Of a DNA stretch of 6,599 nt, positions 1 to 5,155 are shown piece after piece. This stretch comes from Thermoprotei archaeon (lineage in GTDB: Archaea > Thermoproteota > Thermoprotei > QMSL01 > B3-G16). The notes below the pieces were generated by a model. It was not told the DNA's origin, ran no database searches, and saw only the letters and a program-made list of their open reading frames with translations. A program made the translations under genes and the position numbers. The DNA is taken from positions 1 to 6,599 of the forward strand of contig QMSL01000078.1 in assembly GCA_003649665.1 (NCBI GenBank), read 5' to 3'. Each line of letters begins with the position of its first letter. Position 1 is the first letter of the stretch.

Positions 1-18
1 TAAACATGTTGATGTTTA
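1..18. repeat. short perfect inverted repeat at window edge
   Basis: TAAACAT (1-7) and ATGTTTA (12-18) are perfect inverted copies around a 4-base spacer, followed by a T-rich stretch ending in TTTT (22-25). This could be a transcript-end hairpin for a gene lying left of the window, or an operator. The left flank is cut off, so neither can be decided. Confidence 0.3.
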
Positions 19-71
19 ATGTTTTCGTCCTTAAATCTTAAATAGGATGTTGATTCAATATCTTGAACTGG

Positions 72-80
72 GATATATAA
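72..80 (+). promoter_or_regulatory. candidate TATA box for the first radical SAM gene
   Basis: GATATATAA fits an archaeal TATA element. Initiation about 25 bases downstream would give an untranslated leader of roughly 80 bases, consistent with the strong Shine-Dalgarno site at the end of this region. A second A/T-rich element, CTTAAATA (37-44), is an alternative. I recognise no riboswitch in the leader. Confidence 0.35.
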
Positions 81-170
81 CACAGTTTAGAACTAATGAA
101 GTACTACTGAAGAAGTAAAGGGATAAGCATCGTTTAGCGAAATAAGGCACCAGCAAATCAGCGAACTACA

Positions 171-182
171 GGAGGGAGGAGG
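171..182 (+). promoter_or_regulatory. strong Shine-Dalgarno tract
   Basis: GGAGGGAGGAGG is an unusually long purine tract containing two GGAGG cores. The second ends 3 bases before the ATG at 186 and the first about 10 bases before it, so it supports initiation at 186. It also implies a leadered rather than leaderless mRNA. The next in-frame ATG (207) has a weaker GAGGTGG in front of it. Confidence 0.7.
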
Positions 183-185
183 ATT

Positions 186-1655
186 ATGTTAAAGAGAAGA
201 GGTGGAATGAGCGCATTGTTTGCTACGTTCATAAGTATTCTAGGGAATCCAGGAGTAAGAGTTCTACTAAGACTTGCCTGTAAAGAAGTTTCGTGTATGT
301 ATGGTAATAAGGAGAGAAAGGAGTCAATATTATATCATACGCTATCGCTATTAGCTTCAGATAATGTAACATGTCCAATAGGCGTTCGTTTTCTCTCTGA
401 GATAATCAATGGACTGATAAGGACAGGCGTGGCCATCATGGGCGGTGATATAAAGGAAGTTAAGAGAAGTCTTAAAGACCCGGCATTACGGCGCGGAGTA
501 GCGCTCGTGTTTAGAGGCATAGCACATTATGGAATTACTGTTCCCCAGAAATTGCCAGCACCATTTCTGATAGTATGGAACTTTACGAATATGTGTAATC
601 TTAAGTGTAAGCACTGTTATCAAAGAGCAGAAAAGCCCCTTCCAGACGAGCTTACATTAGAGGAGAAGTTGAGAATAGTAGACGAATTAGATAAGGCAGG
701 GGTTGCGGCAGTAGCGTTAAGTGGAGGAGAGCCGACAATACATCCTCACTTCTTACAAATAGTTAAAGCGTTATCGGAGAGGGAGATCTACGTCGCTGTA
801 GCAACGAACGGATGGAAGTTCGCAGATTATGACTTTCTAAGAAGAGCAAAGGAGGCAGGGTTAAGGTATGTTGAGGTATCAGTTGATAGCGCTAATCCTA
901 AGCGTCATGACTGGTTTAGAGGAGTTGATGGCTCTTGGGAGAGAGCTGTAAAGGCGTTAGAAAATGCTGTTAAACTAGATATGTCCCATGCAATGGCCGT
1001 TACTATAACGAAGTTTAACTTAAATGAAGTCAAAGATATACTTGACCTAGCAGAGAGTATAGGAGTAAGGAGAGTAGTGTTCTTTAACTTCATTCCCGTT
1101 GGTAGAGGAGTAGCTATAACGAATCTCGATCTTGATCCTGTGGAGAGGGAGAAATTCTTACGTAAAGCGTATAAGGAGATGAAGCGGAGAGGTCTAGAGA
1201 TAGAGGTCACTGCTCCACAATATAGTCGTGTTGTATTACAACTTAGTGGTAAGAGAGAGATATCGCCAACACATTTTTATACAGGCGCAGATCCAGCCAT
1301 ACGAGCACTAGCTCAGTTCATTGGAGGATGTGGAGCCGGAAGAATATATGCCGGCATACAGCCTAACGGCGATTTAATACCATGCGTATTTATGCCTATA
1401 AAAGTAGGCAACTTGAGGGAGAGCAGATTTATAGAATTATGGAATAACGCATTGCTTCTAAGGAAACTAAGGAATCGCGATAATCTATGGGGCTTTTGCA
1501 AGGTATGTCCTTATAGAAATATATGCGGAGGATGTAGAGCAAGGGCATATTCTTACTTCGGAGATCCATTAGGACCCGATCCTGGATGCATATATAACAT
1601 GAAGTATTGGAACGAGATTCTTAAAGCTCAAGAGAAGGAAATAGAGGCCATTTAA
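186..1655 (+). CDS. radical SAM/SPASM domain protein with helical N-terminal extension
   Basis: This is a cytoplasmic radical S-adenosylmethionine enzyme of 489 residues. The cluster motif CNLKCKHC gives C137, C141 and C144 for the SAM-binding [4Fe-4S] cluster. GGEP at 180-183 is the SAM-contact motif of the partial TIM barrel (about residues 125-340). The C-terminal SPASM-type region has C382, C400 (in a G-x4-C context), then C438-x2-C441-x5-C447-x2-C450 and C468, ligands for auxiliary Fe-S clusters. The last quartet has x2 where classical SPASM has x3. About 120 residues precede the barrel; they look helical and include C32, C37 and C63. The linker GITVPQKLPAPFLIVWNF is typical of a widespread archaeal family related to the AhbC/AhbD/NirJ tetrapyrrole-modifying enzymes. 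The substrate is unknown. It converges on the GNAT gene with a 6-base gap. The radical SAM assignment is very secure; the substrate class is not. Confidence 0.93.
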   Translation: MLKRRGGMSALFATFISILGNPGVRVLLRLACKEVSCMYGNKERKESILYHTLSLLASDNVTCPIGVRFLSEIINGLIRTGVAIMGGDIKEVKRSLKDPALRRGVALVFRGIAHYGITVPQKLPAPFLIVWNFTNMCNLKCKHCYQRAEKPLPDELTLEEKLRIVDELDKAGVAAVALSGGEPTIHPHFLQIVKALSEREIYVAVATNGWKFADYDFLRRAKEAGLRYVEVSVDSANPKRHDWFRGVDGSWERAVKALENAVKLDMSHAMAVTITKFNLNEVKDILDLAESIGVRRVVFFNFIPVGRGVAITNLDLDPVEREKFLRKAYKEMKRRGLEIEVTAPQYSRVVLQLSGKREISPTHFYTGADPAIRALAQFIGGCGAGRIYAGIQPNGDLIPCVFMPIKVGNLRESRFIELWNNALLLRKLRNRDNLWGFCKVCPYRNICGGCRARAYSYFGDPLGPDPGCIYNMKYWNEILKAQEKEIEAI

Positions 1656-1661
1656 CTCAAT

Positions 1662-2108
1662 TTATAGTTTAGGAGTAAAGAATACCCAAGGCCTTCTTCG
1701 AATTACCTCATACCCTAACCGTCTGTACACCTTGATCGCAGGCTCATTTCCATCCATTACATGTAATGATGCAATAGCTCCTGAAAGTAGAGCGTCCCTT
1801 GTTATAGCCGAGGTCACTACTTTGGCAAAGCCTTGTCCCCTATATTCAGGATGAGTGAAGACGCTACCAATCATCCACACTTCAGGGAGACGAAGATACG
1901 CGCATGCCATTGATACAAGAGTGTCATTCTTAAAGACACCATAATATCGTTGTTTCTTAAGATACTCATGAGCTTTATCATGATCAAGATGTATTCCGGA
2001 TATTCTCTTAAGTTCTATGAAAGCACTTAAATGCTGATCATTATCGGGACTTAATCTTACTGCATCATTCGGTCTATATGGATTGAATTTATCCTCCCTA
2101 ACTATCAT
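1662..2108 (-). CDS. GNAT acetyltransferase, C-terminal catalytic half
   Basis: This 148-residue frame carries the acetyl-CoA-binding fold of GCN5-related N-acetyltransferases, which move an acetyl group from acetyl-CoA to an amine. Motif A is visible as VFTHPEYRGQGFAKVV (residues 83-98), with R90-x-x-G93-x-A95 forming the pyrophosphate-binding loop. Motif B follows as NEPAIKVYRRLGYEV (121-135), the usual helix and strand with the conserved Tyr. The ATG at 2108 is probably an internal methionine rather than the true start: the reading frame stays open upstream for several sensible codons, and there is no clear ribosome-binding site. Substrate cannot be inferred. If translated alone it would lack the N-terminal domain. 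Confidence 0.82.
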   Translation of the reverse strand: MIVREDKFNPYRPNDAVRLSPDNDQHLSAFIELKRISGIHLDHDKAHEYLKKQRYYGVFKNDTLVSMACAYLRLPEVWMIGSVFTHPEYRGQGFAKVVTSAITRDALLSGAIASLHVMDGNEPAIKVYRRLGYEVIRRRPWVFFTPKL

Positions 2109-2122
2109 GTCAAGAAAGTACT

Positions 2123-2473
2123 TTATTTCAATGTTGCCTTACCTTTCAGAAACTCAATGATGATAGGAAGCATTCCCTCGTTATAGACTTGTATAATTGA
2201 CTCTTCAGATAACGGGATGTGTTTTATAAGATGTGTTGCTATGCTACTTTCATATCCCCATATGTGTATGCCCAGCTTCACGCCGCCTCTCCATATGAGC
2301 ATATACCCCTTAATATCGTTATTATCAATTACCATATATACGGAGGTTCTATCAAACTCGTACATAAGATCGTACATCAGATATACATGAGTAATAGGAT
2401 CTTTTATGTAGAGAGATGATATTTTGCGTAATGTTGCTAACCCCAGCTCCTCGATACTTACTACATTGACCAC
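2123..2473 (-). CDS. GNAT acetyltransferase, N-terminal half
   Basis: This 116-residue frame starts at GTG (2473-2471). It contains a stretch near residues 26-52 (ITHVYLMYDLMYEFD, then Val-Tyr-Met-Val-Ile) and a Gly-Tyr-Met-Leu-Ile-Trp-Arg-Gly segment followed by HIWG. This pattern is typical of the first domain of two-domain archaeal GNAT proteins. Alone it has no acetyl-CoA motif. The start is supported by a weak AGGT a few bases upstream and a TATA-like element about 33 bases upstream; an ATG at 2475 lies in another frame. It ends at the frameshift described for the combined gene. Confidence 0.7.
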   Translation of the reverse strand: MVNVVSIEELGLATLRKISSLYIKDPITHVYLMYDLMYEFDRTSVYMVIDNNDIKGYMLIWRGGVKLGIHIWGYESSIATHLIKHIPLSEESIIQVYNEGMLPIIIEFLKGKATLK

Positions 2474-2500
2474 ATCACTTTACCTATCCGGCTCACCTGA

Positions 2501-2513
2501 TATAAAATTTATA
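2501..2513. promoter_or_regulatory. shared divergent TATA element
   Basis: TATAAAATTTATA is nearly self-complementary and lies in the 67 bases between two diverging genes. Read on the plus strand, it places initiation around 2526-2532, giving a short leader for the radical SAM gene at 2541. Read on the minus strand, it places initiation around 2480-2485, giving a leader of about 10 bases for the GTG at 2473. One bidirectional core promoter may therefore serve both genes. Confidence 0.5.
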
Positions 2514-2525
2514 TTCTCGAGTAAA

Positions 2526-2529
2526 GGAG
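2526..2529 (+). promoter_or_regulatory. Shine-Dalgarno site for the radical SAM gene at 2541
   Basis: GGAG in AAAGGAGT lies 11 bases before the ATG at 2541. The in-frame codon just before that ATG is a stop (TGA, 2538-2540), so 2541 is the only reasonable start. The ATG at 2531 is in a different frame and also lies nearer to the site. Confidence 0.45.
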
Positions 2530-2540
2530 TATGGATTTGA

Positions 2541-2822
2541 ATGAGATTAGTATTTGGTCCAGTACCTTCAAGAAGATTAGGGACGTCATTGGGAATTAAT
2601 AACATTCCATATAAATTCTGCACTTACTCATGCATATATTGTCAACTTGGGCTTACGAGGAATAAGATTATCAATAGGAGAGCATTTTATGACCCAGAGG
2701 AGATAGCCAAGGAAGTTGCAAGCGTAATCAGTAGCAATGTTAAGGTAGATTACATATCCTTCGTCCCTGATGGAGAGCCAACATTAGACATAAACTTAGG
2801 CAAAGCTATAACTACAATTTAA
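2541..2822 (+). CDS. radical SAM protein, N-terminal fragment with Fe-S motif
   Basis: This 93-residue piece begins with VFGPVPSRRLGTSLGIN, a signature of the COG0731 radical SAM family related to the wyosine-synthesis enzyme TYW1. It is followed by CTYSCIYC (C27, C31, C34), the cysteine triad binding the SAM-cleaving [4Fe-4S] cluster, then QLG. DGEP at residues 77-80 is the SAM-binding GGEP-type motif. The fragment stops after the second barrel unit and could not form a complete active site on its own. It lacks the flavodoxin-like and C-terminal features of bona fide TYW1, so the reaction is not assigned. Confidence 0.85.
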   Translation: MRLVFGPVPSRRLGTSLGINNIPYKFCTYSCIYCQLGLTRNKIINRRAFYDPEEIAKEVASVISSNVKVDYISFVPDGEPTLDINLGKAITTI

Positions 2823-2867
2823 AGGAGGATAACGAAGATTCCTGTTGCCATTCTAACTAATGCTTCA

Positions 2868-3482
2868 TTGCTTTGGAGAGAAGATGTTAGATTAGACCTC
2901 TCATACGCAGATTTAGTCTCAATAAAAGTTGACTCAGTAATCGACAGCATATGGAGGAAAATCAATAGACCCCATGTTGACTTAAAGCTGGATGAGGTAC
3001 TTAGTGGAATTAAAGCGTTTGCTATGGAATTTAAGGGTACTCTGATAAGTGAGACAATGTTAGTAAGGAAGGTAAATGTAAGGAAAGAGAACTTAGAGGA
3101 GATAGCAAGTTACTTAAAGGAGATAGGTGTAAAGAAAGCCTTTCTCCTAATTCCTACAAGACCTCCTGCTGAGAAATGGGTCCTTCCACCACATTATGAG
3201 GATATGTATAAAGCATATGTTATATTTAAGGATATACTAGGAGAGGAAAGAGTTGAGCTCTTAAGTAAACCAGAGCGACCTGATTTTCAGATTGTAGGAT
3301 CTCCTGAAGAGTACATAGTTAAGACTGTAGAAGTTCATCCAATGCGATATGAACATGCTATTCAGGCTTTATCAAGACGTGTTAGAAACCCTGAACAACT
3401 AATTATGAAATTAATTGAAGAAGGGAAGGTCAAGTTAATCAGATATGCAGGAACCACCTTCTTAATTAGGCCTGAACGCTAA
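2868..3482 (+). CDS. radical SAM protein, C-terminal fragment
   Basis: This 204-residue frame opens at TTG (2868), but homology continues upstream to the TAA at 2820, so the TTG is not a convincing native start. AAAGGAGG directly after the stop (2821-2828) resembles a ribosome-binding site, yet it encodes the Arg-Arg of the full protein. No ATG, GTG or TTG lies in frame at a suitable distance from it. Family landmarks include KINRPH, the hydrophobic MLVRKVN segment, LLIPTRPPAEKWVLPP, and a C-terminal region (VEVHPMR to the end) that looks like a small winged-helix-type domain. These belong to the same COG0731-like enzyme as the upstream fragment. Confidence 0.82.
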   Translation: MLWREDVRLDLSYADLVSIKVDSVIDSIWRKINRPHVDLKLDEVLSGIKAFAMEFKGTLISETMLVRKVNVRKENLEEIASYLKEIGVKKAFLLIPTRPPAEKWVLPPHYEDMYKAYVIFKDILGEERVELLSKPERPDFQIVGSPEEYIVKTVEVHPMRYEHAIQALSRRVRNPEQLIMKLIEEGKVKLIRYAGTTFLIRPER

Positions 3483-3513
3483 GGAATCACGATACTTTAC
3501 TAAGGGCAAAGTA

Positions 3514-3523
3514 AGTTTTATTA
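3514..3523 (+). promoter_or_regulatory. candidate TATA box for a plus-strand RNA
   Basis: AGTTTTATTA is an A/T-rich element about 25-30 bases before the GC-rich hairpin, so initiation would fall near 3540-3548. The same T-rich bases could instead end the transcript of the upstream radical SAM gene. The sequence alone does not decide. Confidence 0.25.
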
Positions 3524-3536
3524 GATCACCTAATAA
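3518..3536. repeat. A/T-rich perfect inverted repeat
   Basis: TTATTAG (3518-3524) and CTAATAA (3530-3536) are perfect inverted copies around ATCAC. It sits 35 bases after the radical SAM stop and just before the GC-rich hairpin. It could be an operator or part of a transcript end. The pairing is weak for a thermophile's RNA. Confidence 0.4.
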
Positions 3537-3544
3537 CATTCTTA

Positions 3545-3640
3545 TCTCGAGGCACCTGTGACGCTCCCGCTTTGGGAGAAGAATGATCAGGTGCGGGACG
3601 TATTCACCGCGCGCCCTCACACTTACTAGGTAATGTAAGA
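3545..3640 (+). ncRNA. candidate kink-turn RNA with 16S-complementary segment
   Basis: Seen directly: GCACCTG (3552-3558) pairs perfectly with CAGGTGC (3588-3594). Above it come U3559-U3587 and tandem sheared G3560-A3586 and A3561-G3585 pairs, then a 3-base AAU bulge (3582-3584). The apical stem CTCCC/GGGAG (3564-3568/3574-3578) closes a GCTTT loop. This is the layout of an L7Ae-binding kink-turn as in archaeal box C/D and H/ACA RNAs, and it exists only if the plus strand is transcribed. The 19 bases immediately after the hairpin (3595-3613) look complementary to conserved archaeal 16S rRNA. Boundaries and transcription are inferred. It could be an atypical H/ACA-type guide or a new antisense RNA. 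No ACA lies 14-16 bases after the hairpin; ACC is there instead. Confidence 0.45.
3595..3630 (+). other. segment resembling the complement of archaeal 16S rRNA
   Basis: GGGACGTATTCACCGCGCG (3595-3613) equals, as I recall it, the reverse complement of the conserved archaeal 16S segment ending GGTGAATACGTCCC, upstream of the universal CACACCGCCCGT site. After 9 unrelated bases, TTACTAGG (3623-3630) equals the complement of the next conserved block, CCTAGTAA, in the correct order. In 16S the two blocks flank a small hairpin that this copy lacks. It may be an antisense RNA, or a decayed 16S fragment in minus orientation. The match is from memory and was not searched. Confidence 0.5.
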
Positions 3641-3692
3641 TGATAGAGGCCCTCCCTATCTGACTGATGATGAAAAAGGCCTCTCGTGATGA
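3637..3692 (+). ncRNA. weak candidate box C/D-like RNA
   Basis: CTGA (3660-3663) is followed 3 bases later by a consensus ATGATGA (3667-3673), which is the spacing of D' and C' boxes in archaeal C/D RNAs. An imperfect C box AAGATGA lies at 3637-3643 and a degenerate D box GTGA at 3686-3689, which starts a consensus GTGATGA (3686-3692). Against this, the two would-be guide regions are complementary to each other: AGAGGCC (3645-3651) and GGCCTCT (3678-3684). They could not both act as free guides, and no proper terminal D box is seen. Confidence 0.2.
3645..3684. repeat. 7-bp inverted repeat downstream of the amidohydrolase gene
   Basis: AGAGGCC (3645-3651) and GGCCTCT (3678-3684) are perfect inverted copies 26 bases apart. 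On the minus strand the first arm met is followed at once by TTTTT (3677-3673), about 35 bases past the amidohydrolase stop. Transcription of that gene may therefore end here, since archaeal termination mainly needs a T-run. Confidence 0.4.
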
Positions 3693-3713
3693 TAAACGAG
3701 CCCTATTCGCGAG

Positions 3714-4964
3714 CTACTTCCTTATTGGAAAGAGCTCTAAAGCGTTCTCCCTTAGGATCCGGCGTGCTACATATTTTGCCTCGTCTAATGTCATATCGCC
3801 TGAATCTATTTTTTCAGTAAGCACTTTAATCACATTTTCTCTAGCAATTTTAGCATGACCATAGGCACCCTCAACAAATACGTAGTCGCCTCCAAATGCT
3901 AGTATCTTATTTACGGGAAGTAAATCAAGCCATTCAGACAATATGCGTCTTGCAGCGTCAGGAGATATAGCATGTAGCCAACATAAGTCAAGATATACGT
4001 TTGGAAATTGCTTTGCTAATGCACCAAGTTCACGAGAAAATGGGTACCCGGCATGGAATATGTCAAATTTAGTGTTCTTATGTTCTCGTAACAACTCTAT
4101 TAATAGGAGGGGATTTGAGTTTCTTAGATCATTCCAAACGCCTTCCTGTAATCCAGTATGAATCTGAATTGGAAGTCCTAATTCCCCAGCAATAGTGGCT
4201 AAGTAATGCATCATGAAATCCTGAAGTGGCTTTACTTCCTCAAAACTGAGATGAGAACTCTCTCTAGCTATTAGCTTATTGAATATCATCTCGGCCTCTT
4301 TAAAGTCCACATTCTCATACAAAAGGGTCCTGTTATACGCCAGGCCTGTCTTAATACCAACAATAGAGCCCTTTACGCGCTCAACGGAAGTCCTTAAAGC
4401 CTTTATCATATCTCTTAAGCTTTTGATTTCCACGCCTACCTTCTTACTTAGTCGTTTTATATCATCGCGAGAGTGAACATATATGAAGTCATCAAAGCGT
4501 AGGACAGGTGCGAACAACTCTCTATCTACATCAGTCTTAGAAACATCTACAATGCATAACTCGATATTTGCCCTATCTTTGAGTATGTATTTGTAAAAGC
4601 CTTTTCTACACATCTCTTTCATTTTCCCTGCAACTCTCTTGATAGATTCGAACGTTATCTCCTCCTCACCATAGATATCGCGTAGAATTATCCTTATAAC
4701 TCTTGCATAGCCTGTATTCCTGGATAACTCCCAGAACTTTACGAAGTCACTCCATTTCTCATCAAGGGGAATCGATGGATCTCTTAGTTTCTCAAGGGTT
4801 TTGGGATCAATACCAGAGATTAAGAAATCCGTAGACAGGTAATGTGATAGGAATATTGATATTGGGTCATGTGGACCCTGAATCCTTGCGTTTTCATCTT
4901 GTATATGTTCATGAGTATCTATTATTGGAAGCGAATACACGAAACGTGCTATCTCTTCACTCAT
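3714..4964 (-). CDS. amidohydrolase-superfamily metal-dependent hydrolase
   Basis: This is a complete 416-residue TIM-barrel enzyme of the amidohydrolase superfamily (Amidohydro_2-like, COG2159-like). The metal ligands appear in the standard order. The HxH motif at the end of strand 1 is IIDTHEH (H18, H20). A Lys is in VGIKTG (K205). A His is in IQIHTGLQEG (H269), another in DIFHAGYP (H304), and an Asp ends the barrel in FGGDY (D360). The segment from HTGLQEG through VYLDLCWLHAISP resembles the amidohydrolase domain fused to glutamine synthetase in FluG-type proteins, and uronate-isomerase-like branches. The substrate is not determined, though a carboxylate or an amide is plausible. It starts at ATG without a Shine-Dalgarno site, so it may be leaderless. 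It stands alone, converging on the structured interval. Confidence 0.9.
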   Translation of the reverse strand: MSEEIARFVYSLPIIDTHEHIQDENARIQGPHDPISIFLSHYLSTDFLISGIDPKTLEKLRDPSIPLDEKWSDFVKFWELSRNTGYARVIRIILRDIYGEEEITFESIKRVAGKMKEMCRKGFYKYILKDRANIELCIVDVSKTDVDRELFAPVLRFDDFIYVHSRDDIKRLSKKVGVEIKSLRDMIKALRTSVERVKGSIVGIKTGLAYNRTLLYENVDFKEAEMIFNKLIARESSHLSFEEVKPLQDFMMHYLATIAGELGLPIQIHTGLQEGVWNDLRNSNPLLLIELLREHKNTKFDIFHAGYPFSRELGALAKQFPNVYLDLCWLHAISPDAARRILSEWLDLLPVNKILAFGGDYVFVEGAYGHAKIARENVIKVLTEKIDSGDMTLDEAKYVARRILRENALELFPIRK

Positions 4965-4987
4965 GATATGTAATATGTATCGAACCG

Positions 4988-4995
4988 TAGATAAG
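4988..4995 (-). promoter_or_regulatory. candidate TATA box for the amidohydrolase gene
   Basis: On the minus strand CTTATCTA ends 24 bases before the ATG at 4964. That is the spacing expected if transcription starts at the ATG, giving a leaderless mRNA. No purine-rich ribosome-binding site lies before this ATG, which fits that reading. Confidence 0.35.
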
Positions 4996-5080
4996 CATGT
5001 ACGCTAAGGTATTATGCTTCAAGATGAGATTATAGTATATTTGGTCATGCTTAATGTGAGGATAAAGATTAAAGGTGATA

Positions 5081-5100
5081 ACGTTAGATTATCCTAACGT
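5081..5100. promoter_or_regulatory. inverted repeat, possible operator
   Basis: ACGTTAG (5081-5087) and CTAACGT (5094-5100) are perfect inverted copies around ATTATC. A related half-site, ACGTTAA, recurs at 5113-5119. An 11-base element (TTAGATTATCC, 5084-5094) also recurs inverted with one mismatch (GGATAACCTAA, 5130-5140). Clustered half-sites between divergent genes suggest a regulator-binding region, but they overlap the possible small reading frame. Confidence 0.35.
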
Positions 5101-5155
5101 GATTGTGTTAAGACGTTAATGAAGGGATTGGATAACCTAAAATTAAGAGAATTCT

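Larger units (their letters stand above)
1662..2473 (-). pseudogene. GNAT-family acetyltransferase split by a one-base frameshift
   Basis: Two adjacent minus-strand frames read as one protein of about 270 residues. The upstream frame ends Leu-Lys-stop (TTG AAA TAA, 2131-2123). If one base is restored there, or the ribosome moves back one, translation continues through Ile-Lys-Tyr-Phe-Leu-Asp straight into the Met of the downstream frame, with no other stop. The N-terminal half matches the GNAT-associated domain and the C-terminal half holds the acetyl-CoA site, as expected for a two-domain archaeal GNAT protein. The break lies in a short A run (AAATAAA), so a missing A in the sequence or a recent real deletion is likely. 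A -1 programmed shift is less likely, because tRNA-Lys would have to re-pair on GAA. The gene is divergent from the radical SAM gene at 2541. Confidence 0.8.
2541..3482 (+). pseudogene. TYW1/COG0731-like radical SAM protein interrupted by one in-frame TAA
   Basis: The frames on either side of the TAA at 2820-2822 are the same frame. Reading through gives one protein of 313 codons, the usual length of this family. The residues around the stop (Ala-Ile-Thr-Thr-Ile-stop-Arg-Arg-Ile-Thr-Lys-Ile-Pro-Val-Ala-Ile-Leu-Thr-Asn) are exactly what the family shows between its second and third barrel strands, so nothing appears deleted. A single base change would restore sense (for example AAA, CAA, GAA or TTA). 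UAA is the normal stop of neighbouring genes, so code reassignment is unlikely, and pyrrolysine (UAG) and selenocysteine (UGA) do not apply. A sequence error or a recent nonsense mutation is most likely. Confidence 0.85.
3483..3713. other. 231-base gene-free interval with RNA-like structure
   Basis: No credible protein gene is present between the radical SAM stop and the amidohydrolase stop. The middle (about 3547-3615) is markedly more GC-rich than the surrounding coding DNA, which in AT-rich thermophiles usually marks structured RNA. In order it holds an A/T-rich inverted repeat (3518-3536), a kink-turn hairpin (3552-3594), a block resembling antisense 16S rRNA (3595-3630), a 7-bp inverted repeat (3645-3684) and several TGATGA/CTGA motifs. 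Each is listed separately. Confidence 0.6.

Noticed and set aside
905..1501. Minus-strand frames inside the first radical SAM gene
   Set aside because: They overlap conserved radical SAM and SPASM coding in another frame and show no domain features.
2123..2131. Programmed -1 ribosomal frameshift in the GNAT gene
   Set aside because: The heptamer is not a canonical slippery site: tRNA-Lys would have to re-pair on GAA. A missing A is simpler.
2219..2419. Plus-strand 66-residue frame opposite the GNAT N-terminal half
   Set aside because: It is antisense to the GNAT reading frame, with low-complexity composition and no ribosome-binding site.
2820..2822. Stop-codon recoding (selenocysteine, pyrrolysine or UAA as sense)
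   Set aside because: The codon is UAA, and UAA ends several intact genes here, so neither Sec (UGA), Pyl (UAG) nor reassignment fits.
2821..2828. Shine-Dalgarno site for an independent C-terminal radical SAM subunit
   Set aside because: AAAGGAGG encodes the Arg-Arg of the full protein, and no in-frame start codon follows at usable distance.
3545..3640. tRNA, SRP RNA or RNase P RNA gene
   Set aside because: There is no T-loop consensus or cloverleaf, and none of the conserved SRP or RNase P core sequences are present.
3667..3858. Plus-strand 63-residue frame over the amidohydrolase end
   Set aside because: It is antisense to a clearly conserved gene, has no family features, and begins inside the structured intergenic element.
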